Positions 1-9,980 are shown, counted from the first letter of the stretch. The stretch: DNA of 64,000 nucleotides from Streptomyces fradiae ATCC 10745 = DSM 40063 (GCF_008704425.1 NZ_CP023696.1:6178501-6242500), one strand, 5' to 3'. The notes: generated by a model not told the origin, from the letters alone. Numbers and translations: made by a program.

Positions 1-522
1 GCGGCGCTGGCCGGCTACTGCCGCGACGTCCTGCGGCTCGGCGCGTACACGGTCGAGTCGGCCGAGCAGGGCGTCATCCCCATGACCGACGGGCGCTTCC
101 CGCGCCGCACCGGGGCCGCGGTCTTCCGCATCGGGACCGCGGGCGGCGCCTCCCGCCCGGCCACCGGGTACACCTTCGCCGCCGTGCAGCGGCAGAGCCG
201 GGCCATCGCCGCCGCCCTGCGCGCCGGCCGCGCGGCCGTGCCCCCGCCCCACGGCCGGCGCGCCGCGGCCATGGACGCCGTGCTGCTGCGGGCCCTGGAC
301 ACCGGGCGGATCGACGGCCCGGAATTCTTCACCGGGCTGTTCCGCCGCGTCCCGCCGGAGCGGCTGCTGCGCTTCCTCGACGGCGGCACGTCCCCCGCGG
401 AGGAGTGGGGCGTCGGCCTGCGCACCCCCGTCGGGCCCATGCTCCGCACCGCGCTCGAACTGCCCTTCCTGCCCCGCCGCCCGGCACCCGCCGGCCCACC
501 CACCGGAGAGAAGCACCGATGA
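1..522 (+). CDS. crtY: Lycopene cyclase CrtY, C-terminal 173 residues (5' end outside window)
   Basis: The frame is open from base 1 and stops with TGA at 520-522, so only the C-terminal part is present. It starts inside the protein with a segment around ESAEQGVIPMTDG followed by a FRIGTAGG/ATGYTF stretch, which I recognise as the substrate-side half of CrtY-type FAD-dependent lycopene cyclases. These close the psi ends of lycopene to beta rings on the way to beta-carotene. Its stop overlaps the next start (ATGA), so it is translationally coupled to the methyltransferase, as in the crtYTU operons of streptomycetes. The assignment rests on this family resemblance plus context; the FAD-binding N-terminus cannot be checked here. 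Confidence 0.85.
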   Translation, partial: AALAGYCRDVLRLGAYTVESAEQGVIPMTDGRFPRRTGAAVFRIGTAGGASRPATGYTFAAVQRQSRAIAAALRAGRAAVPPPHGRRAAAMDAVLLRALDTGRIDGPEFFTGLFRRVPPERLLRFLDGGTSPAEEWGVGLRTPVGPMLRTALELPFLPRRPAPAGPPTGEKHR

Positions 523-1343
523 CACTCCTGCGCGACCACGACCTGGCACGCGCCTTCGACCACGCCTCCGACACCTACGACCGCCTCACCGCCCTGAACC
601 CCGGCTACCGCGCCGACCTCCAGCGCTCGGCGCGCCGCCTCCTGCCGTCCGGTGACGGGGCCGGGCTCCACGTCCTGGACCTCGGCTGCGGCACCGGCGC
701 CTCCACCGAGGCACTGCTGCGGGTCGCGCCCCGCGCCCGGATCACCGCGGTCGACGCCTCGGCGGGGATGCTGCGGCAGGCCCTGGCCAAGCCCTGGCCG
801 CGGAACGTACGCTTCCGGCACCTGTCCGCCGAGCGCGCGGCGAGGGCGGGGGAGGGGCCGTACGACGCGGTGTTCGCCGCCTACCTCTTCCGCAACGTCG
901 CCGACCCGGACGGCGTCCTCGGCACCGTCCGCTCGCTGCTGCGGCCCGGCGGCCGGCTCGCCGTCCACGAGTACAGCCTCAGCGGCTCCGCCCTCCACCG
1001 CGCCCTGTGGACGGCCGTCTGCCGCGCCGTGGTCGTCCCCGCGGGCACGCTCACCGGCGACGGGGCCCTCTACCGGCACCTGTGGCGCAGCGTCCTCGAC
1101 TTCGACACCGCACCCGAGTTCACCGCGCGCTTGGCGGGCGCGGGCTTCACCGGCGCACGCGCCCTGCCCGTGGCCGGCTGGCAGACCGGGATCACCCACA
1201 CCTTCCTCGCCCGCCGCGCCGCCGTCGCCGAGCGCGGCGCCGCCGCCGGCGGAGCCGGTGGCGTCGGGGGCGGCACGGCCGCGGACGGTGCCGCGGCCGC
1301 CGGGGGCACCGAGGGTGCCGCGACCGCCGGGGGCGCCCGGTGA
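519..1343 (+). CDS. crtT: SAM-dependent methyltransferase CrtT of the carotenoid cluster
   Basis: A 274-residue class I methyltransferase. The SAM-binding motif I, VLDLGCGTGAS, lies at residues 52-62, and a motif II/III pattern (DAVFAAYLFRNVADPDG) follows. The ATG at 519 is chosen because it overlaps the crtY stop by 4 bp and begins at the usual N-terminus (MTLLRDHDLARAFD); an upstream extension would only be crtY read in another frame. The last 40 residues are Ala/Gly repeats that look unstructured. CrtT homologues sit between crtY and crtU in Streptomyces carotenoid clusters; their methyl acceptor is not settled, so the role is inferred from position. Coupled to crtU by a further 4 bp overlap. 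Confidence 0.85.
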   Translation: MTLLRDHDLARAFDHASDTYDRLTALNPGYRADLQRSARRLLPSGDGAGLHVLDLGCGTGASTEALLRVAPRARITAVDASAGMLRQALAKPWPRNVRFRHLSAERAARAGEGPYDAVFAAYLFRNVADPDGVLGTVRSLLRPGGRLAVHEYSLSGSALHRALWTAVCRAVVVPAGTLTGDGALYRHLWRSVLDFDTAPEFTARLAGAGFTGARALPVAGWQTGITHTFLARRAAVAERGAAAGGAGGVGGGTAADGAAAAGGTEGAATAGGAR

Positions 1344-2893
1344 GCGCCGCCCGGCAGGCGGCCCGGCGGGGCCGCGACCGCAGAGCCGAGATCATCATGC
1401 CGCCGCCGGGGCGGGACCGCTTCGCCCCCGGCGACACGCCCCGCGTCGCCGTGGCCGGCGGGGGCATCGCCGGTCTGGCCGCCGCCGTCCTGCTCGCCGA
1501 GCGCGGCGCCCGCGTCACCCTCTACGAACGCGAGGAGGCGCTCGGCGGACGGCTCGCCGGCTGGCGCACGCGCCTCGCCGACGGCTCCCCCGTGACCATG
1601 AGCCGGGGCTTCCACGCCTTCTTCCGCCAGTACTACAACCTGCGCGGCCTGCTGCGGCGGACCGACCCCGGACTCGACCGCCTCCGCCCCCTGCCGGACT
1701 ACCCGCTCCGGCACAGCGGCGGACTCACCGACAGCTTCGCCCGCGTCCCGCGCACACCACCGCTCAGCGCGCTCGGCTTCGTCGCCCTCAGCCCCACCTT
1801 CGGCTGGCGCGACCTCGCCCGCATGGACGCCCGCGCGGCGCTGCCGCTCCTCGACGTCCGCGTGCCCGAGGTCTACGAGCGCTTCGACGGCGTGGGCGCC
1901 ACCGCGTTCCTGGAGCGCGTCCGCTTCCCCGAGGCCGCGCACCACCTGGCCTTCGAGGTGTTCTCGCGCAGCTTCTTCGCCGACCCGCGCGAACTGTCCG
2001 CCGCCGAACTGCTCCTGATGTTCCACATCTACTTCCTGGGCTCCGCCGAGGGCCTGCTCTTCGACGTGCCGGACGAGCCCTACCCGCAGGCCCTGTGGGA
2101 CCCGCTGGGCGACTACCTCCGGCGCCTGGGCGCCGACCTGCGCACCGGCACGCCCGTGCGCGAGGTCCGCCCCGGCGCCGACGGGCGGGTACGGGTGCGG
2201 ACCGACGCCGCCGAGGACCTCCACGACGCCGCGGTGCTCGCCCTCGACCCCGGAGCGCTGCGCACGGTGGTCGCCGCGTCCCCGGACCTCGGCACCCCGC
2301 AGTGGCGCGACGACGTCGCCGCCCTGTCGACCGCCCCGCCGTTCCTCGTCTCCCGGCTGTGGCTCGACCGGCCGGTCCGCGCCGACCGCCCCGGCTTCCT
2401 GGGCACCAGCGGCTACGACGGCCTGGACAACGTCAGCGTCCTCGACCGCTACGAGGGGGAGGCCGCCCGCTGGGCCGCCCGCACCGGCGGCTCCGTGGTG
2501 GAGCTGCACGCCTACGCGGTCCCCGCGGGGGAGGAGCCCAAGGAGGTGCAGGACCGGCTGCTCGACGGCCTGCGCCGCGTCTACCCCGAGACGCGCGACG
2601 CCCGGATCGTGGACGCCCGGCACGAGTGGCGCGCCGACTGCCCGTTCTTCCCGGTCGGCTCCCACGGCCGGCGGCCCGCCGTGCGGACGCCCCACCCCGG
2701 CGTGGTGCTGGCCGGCGACGCGATCCGCTGCGACCTGCCCGTGGCGCTGATGGAACGCGCCGCCACCACCGGCTTCCTGGCGGCCGGGGCCCTGCTCGCC
2801 CGGTGGGGCGTGCGCGGGCAGGTGCTCTGGACCGTGCCGCGCTCGGGCCGGTCGGCCGCCCTGCGCGCCCTCGGCGGGCTCGCCCGCCGCTGA
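1340..2893 (+). CDS. crtU: CrtU, beta-carotene desaturase/methyltransferase (aromatic ring formation)
   Basis: A 517-residue FAD-dependent desaturase-like protein. The GTG start overlaps the crtT stop (GTGA). The dinucleotide motif VAVAGGGIAGLAAA is near residue 35, followed by the ERE...GGRL signature of the phytoene desaturase family. The C-terminus has the second flavin motif GVVLAGDAIR. CrtU converts the beta ring to the phi aromatic ring by desaturation and methyl migration, giving isorenieratene-type carotenoids. Context (crtY and crtT upstream, crtEIB opposite) supports this over a generic amine oxidase. The first 25 residues are Arg-rich and may be partly untranslated if a downstream start is used. 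A strong hairpin ends the operon. Confidence 0.87.
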   Translation: MSAARQAARRGRDRRAEIIMPPPGRDRFAPGDTPRVAVAGGGIAGLAAAVLLAERGARVTLYEREEALGGRLAGWRTRLADGSPVTMSRGFHAFFRQYYNLRGLLRRTDPGLDRLRPLPDYPLRHSGGLTDSFARVPRTPPLSALGFVALSPTFGWRDLARMDARAALPLLDVRVPEVYERFDGVGATAFLERVRFPEAAHHLAFEVFSRSFFADPRELSAAELLLMFHIYFLGSAEGLLFDVPDEPYPQALWDPLGDYLRRLGADLRTGTPVREVRPGADGRVRVRTDAAEDLHDAAVLALDPGALRTVVAASPDLGTPQWRDDVAALSTAPPFLVSRLWLDRPVRADRPGFLGTSGYDGLDNVSVLDRYEGEAARWAARTGGSVVELHAYAVPAGEEPKEVQDRLLDGLRRVYPETRDARIVDARHEWRADCPFFPVGSHGRRPAVRTPHPGVVLAGDAIRCDLPVALMERAATTGFLAAGALLARWGVRGQVLWTVPRSGRSAALRALGGLARR

Positions 2894-2899
2894 GCCCCC

Positions 2900-2934
2900 G
2901 CCGCGCCGTGCCGGGACACCCGGCACGGCGCGGC
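2900..2934 (+). terminator. Stem-loop terminator after crtU
   Basis: Perfect 16 bp inverted repeat (2900-2915 and 2919-2934) with a 3-base loop, starting 6 bases after the crtU stop. It sits between convergent operons. There is no T-run, which is normal for streptomycete terminators. Confidence 0.85.
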
Positions 2935-2942
2935 ACTCCTCG

Positions 2943-3012
2943 GACGGACCGGCCGCACCGGTCGACCGCACCGGTGGATCGGACCGGCCGCACCGGTGGA
3001 TCGGACCGGTGC
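2943..3012. repeat. Direct repeats of a GACCGGCCGCACCGGT-type unit
   Basis: Three imperfect copies of a roughly 25 bp unit built on GACCGGCCGCACCGGT followed by GGATCG, in the gap between the convergent crtU and Rieske genes. No coding potential or known binding site is recognised. It may be a slippage product or part of a second terminator region. Confidence 0.6.
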
Positions 3013-3164
3013 GGCGGGCGCACAAGCGGCGGGGGCGTACGCCTTCTCGCGCACGCCCCCGCCGTACCGCCGTACCACCACGCGGTGTCCCCGCCGCGCC
3101 GCCGCCGGCCGTCCGCGCGACCCGGACGGGGCCGCGCGGCCCGTCCGGCGGACCGCCGCGGCCC

Positions 3165-4175
3165 CTACCCCGGGAAGCGGCCCGTGCCGCGCAGCTCCCA
3201 GCGCCGCTCCGCGTACGCCAGGTCGTCGCGCCACAGCCGGCCCGCGGTCCGCTTCATCAGCGGGCGCAGCACGGGCGCCGCCGCCCGCGCCAGCGCGAAG
3301 CCGCGCCGGTCCGAGGCGGCGACGACCGCCTCCACGACGGCGGTCCGCGGCCGCGTCGCGGACGGGCCGGTCAGAGGCGTGGCGTGGGTCTCCACCACGG
3401 ACGTGACGCCCTCGCCCTCGGTGATGCGCATGACGACCGTCCGGGGCCCGGGCGCGGTGAACTCCGCCCGCACCGGCACCACCAGACGACCGGTCACCCG
3501 GAAGGACACGTCGACCACGAACGCGTCGTCGTCCTCCTCCCCGCCGGGCGGCCGGGCCACCGTCAGGTCGACGAACGAGTACGGGTGGAACCACGAGCCG
3601 TGCCACGGGTCGAGCCGGTTGGCGACCACGTCCTCCGGCTCGCACCGCCCGACGGCGGTGAAGACGGCGTCCACACCCTCGCCCGCCCGCGGGCGGACCG
3701 GCACCGCCGGGCGCTCCGACGGCTCCTCCCCGCCGACCGCGTCCAGCCGGACCCACAGCAGGACCCCGTCGTCGTGCACCGGGTACGGGTCCCACCCGGC
3801 GAAGGGCCGGCCGTCCAGGGCCAGACCGTGCCAGTGGCACACCAGGGTCCCGCACACCACCCGGCTCTCCCGCAGGGGCGCCCCCAGGTGCGGGCAGGCG
3901 CCGGGGCCGGCGTGCGGCTCACCGGTGTCCGACCGCCACAGCACCACCTCGACCCCGCCCACCGTCCTGCCGCGCGGGGGGCCGCCGGCGCGTACGTCGC
4001 GCGAGGCGCCGACCACGTACCAGTTGCCCGTCGGCCGCGCCGACGCCCGCTTGAGCGCGTCGGCGATCAGGGACGGCCGCGCCTCCCGCCACGTCGGCGC
4101 CTGCGCCGCCCAGTCGTGCCGGGGCCGCCGCCGCAGGGGCGGCGTCCAGCCGGTCCGGTCCGCTCGGTCACTCAC
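3165..4175 (-). CDS. Rieske [2Fe-2S] protein of the carotenoid cluster (DUF5914-like)
   Basis: 336 residues. The GTG start overlaps the crtB stop by 4 bp. A Rieske domain fills the N-terminal half: cluster ligands C94-x-H96 (ACPHLGAPL) and C113-x2-H116 (CHWHG) are all present. The C-terminal 200 residues contain [13 protein letters not shown] and resemble the substrate-binding part of small Rieske oxygenases. Proteins of this kind (I believe DUF5914) occur in actinomycete carotenoid operons, where S. griseus instead has crtV. I infer an oxygenase or electron-transfer step on the carotenoid. No experimental function is known to me, and no partner reductase or ferredoxin is visible nearby. Confidence 0.75.
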   Translation of the reverse strand: MSDRADRTGWTPPLRRRPRHDWAAQAPTWREARPSLIADALKRASARPTGNWYVVGASRDVRAGGPPRGRTVGGVEVVLWRSDTGEPHAGPGACPHLGAPLRESRVVCGTLVCHWHGLALDGRPFAGWDPYPVHDDGVLLWVRLDAVGGEEPSERPAVPVRPRAGEGVDAVFTAVGRCEPEDVVANRLDPWHGSWFHPYSFVDLTVARPPGGEEDDDAFVVDVSFRVTGRLVVPVRAEFTAPGPRTVVMRITEGEGVTSVVETHATPLTGPSATRPRTAVVEAVVAASDRRGFALARAAAPVLRPLMKRTAGRLWRDDLAYAERRWELRGTGRFPG

Positions 4176-5167
4176 GTGGCAGGTCCCTTCCCCTGGAGCG
4201 CGGGTCCGCCCGTGCGGGCCGGGCCGCGTTCGGTGCCGGAGCGCCGGCGCGCCCGGGCGATCTGTACGAGCCCGGCCGCCGCGACGGCCGCCCGGCGGCG
4301 GCGCGGCACCACCGCGCGGCGGTGCAGCACCGGGTAGTCCTGCTCCGCGATCGCGTCGAGGATGCCGCCGTAGAGGGCGTAGGCGGCGCGGATGCAGGGG
4401 CGCGTGCGCGGGTCGAGCATGGCGATGCCGGGCTCGGCCGTCCGGTACACCTCCCGCGTCAGGGCCTCCGCCGCGACGAGCGCCGAGCGGACCCGGGGGT
4501 CGGCGCGGCCCGTGCGGCGGCTCCACTCCAGCAGCGGCCGGTCCACGCCGTGGGCGGCCAGCAGGTCCGCCGGCAGGTAGACGCGCCCCCGGTCCAGGTC
4601 CTCGCCCACGTCCCGCAGGAAGTTGGTCAGCTGGAACGCCACCCCGAGGGCCGCCGCGTGCGGGGCCGCCTCCTCGCGGGGGACGACCGTGCCGAGGACC
4701 GGCAGCATCTGCAGCCCGATCACCGCCGCCGAGCCGTGCATGTACGCCCGCAGGTCGGCGTAGGTCGGGTAGTCCGTGACGTGCAGGTCGCTGCGCATCG
4801 ACGCCATGAAGTCGGCGAACAGCCCGTGCTCGACGGCGTACCGCTCGGCGGTGTCCGCGACGGCCCGCACCACCGGCTCGCCGCTGCGCCCGGTGCGCAG
4901 CCCGTCCGCGAGGTCGCCCTCCAGGCGCCGCAGCAGGCGGTCGCGCTCCGCGGGGGTGAGGCGCCGGTCCAGGTCGTCCACGATGTCGTCCGCCCAGCGG
5001 GCGAAGCCGTACAGCGCGTGCACCGCGGACCGGCGCTCCACCGGCAGCAGCCGGGTGGCCAGGAAGTAGCTCTTGCCGTGGCGGGCGTTGAGCCGCCGGC
5101 ACTCGGCGTAGGCGGCGCGCAGGGCGGGGTCGGTGATGCCCGCGGCGTCCAGTTCACGACGGCTCAT
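4172..5167 (-). CDS. crtB: Phytoene synthase CrtB
   Basis: 331 residues, the usual family length. It condenses two geranylgeranyl diphosphates to 15-cis-phytoene. Both Mg-binding aspartate motifs are present: DDIVD at residues 60-64 and DVGED after QLTNFLR in the middle of the protein. YGFARWADD and the RGRVYLP segment are also typical. The N-terminus overlaps the end of crtI by 14 bp and the C-terminus overlaps the Rieske gene by 4 bp, so the genes are translationally coupled. The last 50 residues are a basic Arg/Ala-rich tail, common in streptomycete homologues. Confidence 0.95.
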   Translation of the reverse strand: MSRRELDAAGITDPALRAAYAECRRLNARHGKSYFLATRLLPVERRSAVHALYGFARWADDIVDDLDRRLTPAERDRLLRRLEGDLADGLRTGRSGEPVVRAVADTAERYAVEHGLFADFMASMRSDLHVTDYPTYADLRAYMHGSAAVIGLQMLPVLGTVVPREEAAPHAAALGVAFQLTNFLRDVGEDLDRGRVYLPADLLAAHGVDRPLLEWSRRTGRADPRVRSALVAAEALTREVYRTAEPGIAMLDPRTRPCIRAAYALYGGILDAIAEQDYPVLHRRAVVPRRRRAAVAAAGLVQIARARRRSGTERGPARTGGPALQGKGPAT

Positions 5168-6758
5168 GGGCGCCTTCCGCGGTCGGTGCGACGGGCCGGG
5201 TGGTGTCGCGCGGCACGGGCCGGGGGCGCGCAGGGCGCTCGCGTCCCGCGCGCCCGCCCGGCCCGCGGGCCGCGGAGGCCCCGCCGGTCACCCGGGCGGC
5301 GGCGAGCTTGCCGCTGATGAGCACGGTCGGCACCCCGACCCCCGGCGTGGTCCCGCACCCCGCCAGGACGACGTTCTCCACCCCGCGCACCAGGTTGCGC
5401 GGGCGGAACGGGCCGGTCTGGGCGAAGGTGTGGGCCACCGAGAAGGGACCGCCCGCCGCGTGCCCCTGCGCCGCCCAGTCCAGCGGCGTCACCAGCAGCT
5501 CCTCCTCGACGCTGTCCGCGAACCCGTCCAGCCCCCGGCGCTCCAGCTCGGCGACCAGGCTGTCGCGGTAGCGCGGGCCCAGGTCGCGCCACTGCGCTCC
5601 GGACGGGCCCACGTCGGTGTTCGGGCAGGGCGCCAGGACGTAGTGCAGGTGCCTGCCGGGCGGGGCCAGGCCGGGGTCGTGCGTGGTCGGCCGGGTGATC
5701 AGCAGGGAGGGGTCGCTCATCAGCCGCCCCGAGCGGGTCAGTTCGTCGAAGGTGCGCTCCCACGCGTCGCCGAAGGACAGGGTGTGGTGGGCGAGGCCGT
5801 CCCACGTGCGGTCGGTCCCGGCGTGCAGGATCACCGCCGACGGCGAGTGCCGCAGCCGCACCGGGCGCCTGGGGGCGCGCCCGAGCAGACGGTGCGCCGT
5901 GGGCAGCTCGCAGGTCAGCACCACCGCGTCGCAGGGGATCCGCTCGCCCGACGCCAGCCGCACGGCGCGGACCCGGCCCCCCGACCGCTCCAGCGCGGTC
6001 GCCTCGGCCGACCAGCGGAACGCGGCGCCGGCCCGCTCCGCCGCGTCCGCCATCCCGCGCGGCAGCGCGTGCATGCCGCCCTGCGGGAACCACACCCCGG
6101 CCACGGTGTCCATGTACGAGATCACCGCGTACGCCGCGAGGGCCCGGGCCGGGGCGACCCCGGCGTACAGGGCCTGGAACGAGAAGACCCGGCGCAGGCG
6201 CGGATCGGCGAGGAAGCGGCCGATGCGCCGGTCCAGCCGGCCGAAGCCGCCGAGCGCCGCCAGCCGGGCGAGGTCCGGATGGAGCAGCTGGAAGGGCGAG
6301 TCGAAGTTGGTGTCGATGAACCGCCGCATCTGCGCCCGGTACAGCCGCTCCAGCCACCGCCGCAGCTCCCGGTAGCCGTTCGCCTCGGCCGGCCCGGCGA
6401 ACCGCCTGACCTCGTCCTCCATGGCGTCGCCGTCGGTGTGCACGTCGAGCGAGGTGCCGTCGGCGAAGCTCGCCCGGTAGGCGGGGTGCAGGGGCGTCAG
6501 CGTGACGTGCCGGGCCAGGCTGTCGCCCACCGCGGCGAACGCCTCGTCGGCCAGGTGCGGCATCGTCAGCACCGTGGGCCCCGTGTCGACCTCGTAGCCG
6601 CCCATGCGGACGCGGCCCGCCCGGCCGCCCGGCCCGGCGTCCCGCTCGACCACGGTCACCCGGCGGCCGGCGCCCAGCAGGTGCAGCGCGCACGCCAGCC
6701 CGGAGAGCCCGGCGCCCACCACGACCACGTGGTCGGTCGGTCCCTGGAGCGTCCTCAC
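5154..6758 (-). CDS. crtI: Phytoene desaturase CrtI
   Basis: 534 residues with a GTG start. The FAD-binding motif [17 protein letters not shown] is at residues 10-26, followed by [10 protein letters not shown], the classic CrtI pattern. The C-terminus has [25 protein letters not shown], matching the bacterial phytoene dehydrogenase signature. It desaturates phytoene to lycopene, supplying crtY. The start overlaps the crtE stop by 4 bp; an upstream extension into crtE in this frame is not supported. About 40 C-terminal residues are Arg/Gly-rich and poorly conserved. Confidence 0.95.
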   Translation of the reverse strand: MRTLQGPTDHVVVVGAGLSGLACALHLLGAGRRVTVVERDAGPGGRAGRVRMGGYEVDTGPTVLTMPHLADEAFAAVGDSLARHVTLTPLHPAYRASFADGTSLDVHTDGDAMEDEVRRFAGPAEANGYRELRRWLERLYRAQMRRFIDTNFDSPFQLLHPDLARLAALGGFGRLDRRIGRFLADPRLRRVFSFQALYAGVAPARALAAYAVISYMDTVAGVWFPQGGMHALPRGMADAAERAGAAFRWSAEATALERSGGRVRAVRLASGERIPCDAVVLTCELPTAHRLLGRAPRRPVRLRHSPSAVILHAGTDRTWDGLAHHTLSFGDAWERTFDELTRSGRLMSDPSLLITRPTTHDPGLAPPGRHLHYVLAPCPNTDVGPSGAQWRDLGPRYRDSLVAELERRGLDGFADSVEEELLVTPLDWAAQGHAAGGPFSVAHTFAQTGPFRPRNLVRGVENVVLAGCGTTPGVGVPTVLISGKLAAARVTGGASAARGPGGRAGRERPARPRPVPRDTTRPVAPTAEGAHEPS

Positions 6759-7897
6759 GCCGCCTCCCCGGTGCACTCGGGGCCCGCCCCGGAGGCCCGT
6801 TCGACGAGCGCCTCGAACTCCCGCCGGACGGCCTGCTCCGCGCCGGTCCGGTGGAAGTGGCGCAGGCTCGCCGCGGCCAGTTCCTCGATCTTCGACTCCA
6901 CGACCGCCCGCGCCCCGGTGCGCTCCAGCACCGCGCGCATCCGCTGCACGCCGTCGTCGGACGCGGACGGGCCGCGCGGAGCCAGCACGTCCGCCGCCTC
7001 CCGGTCGCCGGACGCCTCGGCGAGCCGCAGCCCGACCGCCAGCAGGTAGGTGAGCTTGCGCGTGCGCAGGTCGTCGTCGGCGGGCTTGCCCGTCAGCGCG
7101 GGGTCGCCGAAGGTGCCCAGCAGGTCGTCGCGGAGCTGGAAGGCCAGCCCGGCGCACCGCCCGGCCGAGCGCAGCGCCTCCAGGACGGCGGGGTCGGCAC
7201 CGGCCAGCCGCGCTCCCAGCGCCAGCGGGCGCTCGACCGTGTAGAGGGCGCTCTTGAGCGTGGCGACGACCACCGCGTCCTCGACGCCGGACGCGCCGGT
7301 CGCCTGCGCGCGGATGTCCCGGTACTGCCCGGCGACCATCTCGCCGCGCATCGCCTGCCACTCGCGGTGCAGCAGCTGACCGTGCGGCGAGCCGAGCGCC
7401 GTCTCGGTCAGCAGGTCGTCCGCCCACGCCAGGGCCAGGTCCCCGGCGAGCACGGCGGCGGACGTCGCGAACGCCTCGGCCGGGCCCGCCATGCGGGCGG
7501 CCTCGTGCATCCGGGCGAACTCCACGTGCACGGCCGGGGCGCCGCGCCGCAGCGGCGAGCCGTCCATCAGGTCGTCGTGCACGAGGGCGCACGCCTGGAC
7601 CAGTTCGAGCGCGGCGCCCGTGCGCACGACCTGGGCCGCGCACCCCGATCCGCCGGCGGCCCGCCAGCCGCACCACGCGAACGCCGTCCGCAGCCGCTTC
7701 CCGCCGCGCCGGACCAGGGCGGCGACGCGCTCGGCGACGTCGCGGGCGAACACCGGGTCGGTGTCGCGGGCCCGGCGCAGGTTCTCGTCGAGGACGCGCA
7801 GCAGCTCCGTCTCGACGGCCCGTGCGGCGTCGCGGGCTGTGAGCGGACCGTCGACCGGCCTGACCGGTTCAGCCGCGGTGGGCCGCAGTCCCAGCAT
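6755..7897 (-). CDS. crtE: Geranylgeranyl diphosphate synthase CrtE
   Basis: 380 residues. A trans-prenyltransferase making GGPP for carotenoids. The first aspartate motif DDLMD (in LVHDDLMDGSPLRRG) and the second region FQLRDDLLGTFGD are present, with GKP-x-DD-x-RTRK just after. The ATG at 7897 is chosen because GAGAAGAGG lies a few bases upstream and the protein then begins MLGLRP. A longer frame to 8008 has a basic, unconserved N-terminus. First gene of crtE-I-B-Rieske. In S. coelicolor the crt operon is light-induced through LitR/LitS; those regulators are not in this window. Confidence 0.93.
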   Translation of the reverse strand: MLGLRPTAAEPVRPVDGPLTARDAARAVETELLRVLDENLRRARDTDPVFARDVAERVAALVRRGGKRLRTAFAWCGWRAAGGSGCAAQVVRTGAALELVQACALVHDDLMDGSPLRRGAPAVHVEFARMHEAARMAGPAEAFATSAAVLAGDLALAWADDLLTETALGSPHGQLLHREWQAMRGEMVAGQYRDIRAQATGASGVEDAVVVATLKSALYTVERPLALGARLAGADPAVLEALRSAGRCAGLAFQLRDDLLGTFGDPALTGKPADDDLRTRKLTYLLAVGLRLAEASGDREAADVLAPRGPSASDDGVQRMRAVLERTGARAVVESKIEELAAASLRHFHRTGAEQAVRREFEALVERASGAGPECTGEAA

Positions 7898-8219
7898 GCA
7901 CAACCTCTTCTCCCTGTCGGTCACTCGCACAGCAGTGCTTCGGCCGTGTGCCCGTGAACGGATGCGCTGATTCCTGCCCGGTCCGCGGGCGATCCGAAGA
8001 ACCGTCACCCCGACGGAGCAACGGCGGCACTGCCATGGCGGTGCGCCGCCCCCGGTGTGCGGGAGGGGCCGCGGACGGGTCCCGGGGGCCGGGGACCGGG
8101 GACCGGGTGGCCCGGAGCCGGGTGGGCGGGGAGCCCCGCGGGCCGGGCGGCGCGGCGGCGCGGCGGCGCGGAAGCGCCGGGAGCGCCCGGAGCGCCCGCG
8201 CCGCCGGGGGCGCCCGGCG
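7898..8219. other. Gap upstream of crtE, downstream of phr
   Basis: 322 bp without a gene. The left 120 bp should hold the crtE promoter; I see no convincing -35/-10 pair. The right part (8100-8219) is extremely GC-rich with repeated GGCGGCGCGGCGGCGC and GAGCGCCCG runs that can form hairpins and may terminate phr transcripts. Confidence 0.5.
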
Positions 8220-9593
8220 TCAGTCGCGGCCCCGGGCGTGCTTGAAGCGCGCCAGCCCGTCGGAGAGCGCGATCAGCGGCTCGGGGTAGTCGAGACGGGC
8301 CCGCCGGTCTGCCGGAAGGCGCCACGGCTCGTGCACGCGCGCGTCCTCCACGTCCCGCAGCTCCGGCACCCACCGCCGTACGTAGACGCCCCGCGGGTCG
8401 AAGCGCTTGCCCTGCACGACCGGGTTGAGGACCCGGTGCGGCCGGGTGTCGGTGCCCGTACCGGCCACCCACTGCCAGTTGAGCTGGTTGTTGACGATGT
8501 CGCCGTCGACCAGGAGGTCGAGGAAGTGGCGGGCGCCGATCCGCCAGTCGACGTAGAGCGTCTTGGTCAGGAAGCTCGCCACCAGCAGGCGGGCCCGGTT
8601 GTGCATCCAGCCCTCGTGGCGCAGCTGGCGCATCGCCGCGTCGACGACCGGGTAGCCGGTGCGGCCCTCCCGCCAGGCGGCGATGTCCTCCGCCGCGTCC
8701 TCCTCGCCCCGCCACCGGTCGCCGCGGCTGCGGTAGTCGCGTACGGACGCCTCGGGGCGGGCCGCCAGCACCTGGTGGTGGAAGTCCCGCCAGCACAGCT
8801 GCCGCACGAACGCCTCCGCCCCGGGGCCGCCCCGCTCCCTGGCCAGCACCACCAGTTCGGCCGCCGACAGGGCGCCGAAGTGCAGGTAGGGCGAGAGCCG
8901 CGACGTCGCGTCGCCCCCCAGGTCGTCGTGCCGCTCCTCGTACGCCGGCATCCCGGACCGCGCCCAGCGCAGGAACCGCTCCCGGCCGGCCGTCTCGCCG
9001 CCCTCGGGGAGGTCCGGCGAGACCCCCGGCACGGCGTCGCGGGACGGCAGCGGCTCGCCGCGCACCCCACCGGGCACACGCACGGAGCGCGGCGGGGGCA
9101 GGGGGTCGCGCAGCCGCTCGGCCGACCAGCGGCGGAAGTACGGGGTGAAGACCGCGAAGTGGTCGGAGCCCGCCGGCGTCACCCGGCCGGGCGCCACCGC
9201 GGTGACCGTGCCGTCGTGCACGTGGAGGGCCACCCCGCCCGCGCCGAGGGCCTCGCGCAGCCGCTCCTCCCTGCGGTGGGCGTAGCCGCTCACCGGCGCC
9301 GCCATGTGCACCTCGGACGCCCCGCACTCGGCGGCCACCGCGGCCACCTCCCGCGCCACCGGGCCGTCGCGCACGACGAGCCGGCCGCCGCGCCGGCGCA
9401 GCGACGCGTCCAGGTCCGCCAGGCAGTCGGAGAGGAAGGCCCGCCGGTTCGGGGCGTCGAACCCCGCTCTGCGCACGCCCGGATCGCTGACGAAGAGCGG
9501 CACGACCTCGTCGGCCGCCGCGAGCGCGGCACGCAGCGGCGGGTGGTCGTGCAGCCGGAGGTCGGAGGTGAACAGGACGACCGCGCGGGTCAT
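8220..9593 (-). CDS. phr: Class I deoxyribodipyrimidine photolyase
   Basis: 457 residues. Repairs cyclobutane pyrimidine dimers using blue light. The N-terminal antenna domain starts VVLFTSDLRLHDHPPL. The FAD-binding half carries RLSPYLHFGALS, QLCWRDFHHQ, GYPVVDAAMRQL, WMHNRARLLVASFLTK and LNWQWVAGTGTD, which supply flavin contacts and tryptophans of the electron-transfer chain. Photolyase next to crt genes is the standard light-response arrangement in streptomycetes. It lies upstream of crtE in the same direction but 322 bp away, so it probably has its own terminator. ATG start, family-typical length. Confidence 0.95.
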   Translation of the reverse strand: MTRAVVLFTSDLRLHDHPPLRAALAAADEVVPLFVSDPGVRRAGFDAPNRRAFLSDCLADLDASLRRRGGRLVVRDGPVAREVAAVAAECGASEVHMAAPVSGYAHRREERLREALGAGGVALHVHDGTVTAVAPGRVTPAGSDHFAVFTPYFRRWSAERLRDPLPPPRSVRVPGGVRGEPLPSRDAVPGVSPDLPEGGETAGRERFLRWARSGMPAYEERHDDLGGDATSRLSPYLHFGALSAAELVVLARERGGPGAEAFVRQLCWRDFHHQVLAARPEASVRDYRSRGDRWRGEEDAAEDIAAWREGRTGYPVVDAAMRQLRHEGWMHNRARLLVASFLTKTLYVDWRIGARHFLDLLVDGDIVNNQLNWQWVAGTGTDTRPHRVLNPVVQGKRFDPRGVYVRRWVPELRDVEDARVHEPWRLPADRRARLDYPEPLIALSDGLARFKHARGRD

Positions 9594-9980
9594 GTCGTCA
9601 CTCCTGTCGGGAGAGGAGGGGAGGGGAGGGGACGGGGGCGGTGGCGGTGGCGGATTCCGGGCCCGGACCGCGCGGGACGCCGCGGCACGGGCCGTCCCGC
9701 CACGCGTGCGCCACCGGCGCGAGCGCGCCCGGCCGGTGCGCGCCGGGGGCGCGCGAGGCGCACGGGAGAGGTCCCGCGCCCGCGGCCGGTACGCCGGGCG
9801 GCGCCCAGGGGGCGCGTACCAGCACTACCCGGGACGGGCACCGCCCGGCGCCCGCGGCACACACGCGAGCACTTCACCGCCGCGCCGGCCCGCGGATGCA
9901 CCGTCACCCGGACGGCCGCCGCCCGGACGGCCGCCGCCCGGACGGTCGCGGCGCGATCGGCGGGCACCGGCCCCGCACGC
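9594..9980. other. Gap between SDR and phr, with short direct repeats at 9907-9955
   Basis: 387 bp. The only structure I see is a run of about three CCCGGACGGCCGCCG units (about 15 bp each) near 9907-9955, close to the SDR stop, and a C/G-rich stretch near phr. The phr promoter should be here but no consensus is recognisable. Small open frames in it are shadows. Confidence 0.45.

Noticed and set aside
652-4779. Very long open frames overlapping crtU-crtB and many others (for example within 5133-7049 and 8055-11261)
   Set aside because: They are Arg/Pro/Ala-rich translations of other frames of high-GC genes, with no family motif; the opposite or alternative frame carries clear conserved domains.
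7898-8040. GGAATC near the crtE leader as a LitS (ECF) promoter
   Set aside because: The spacing to any GTT/CGT element does not match known ECF patterns and I do not know a reliable LitS consensus.
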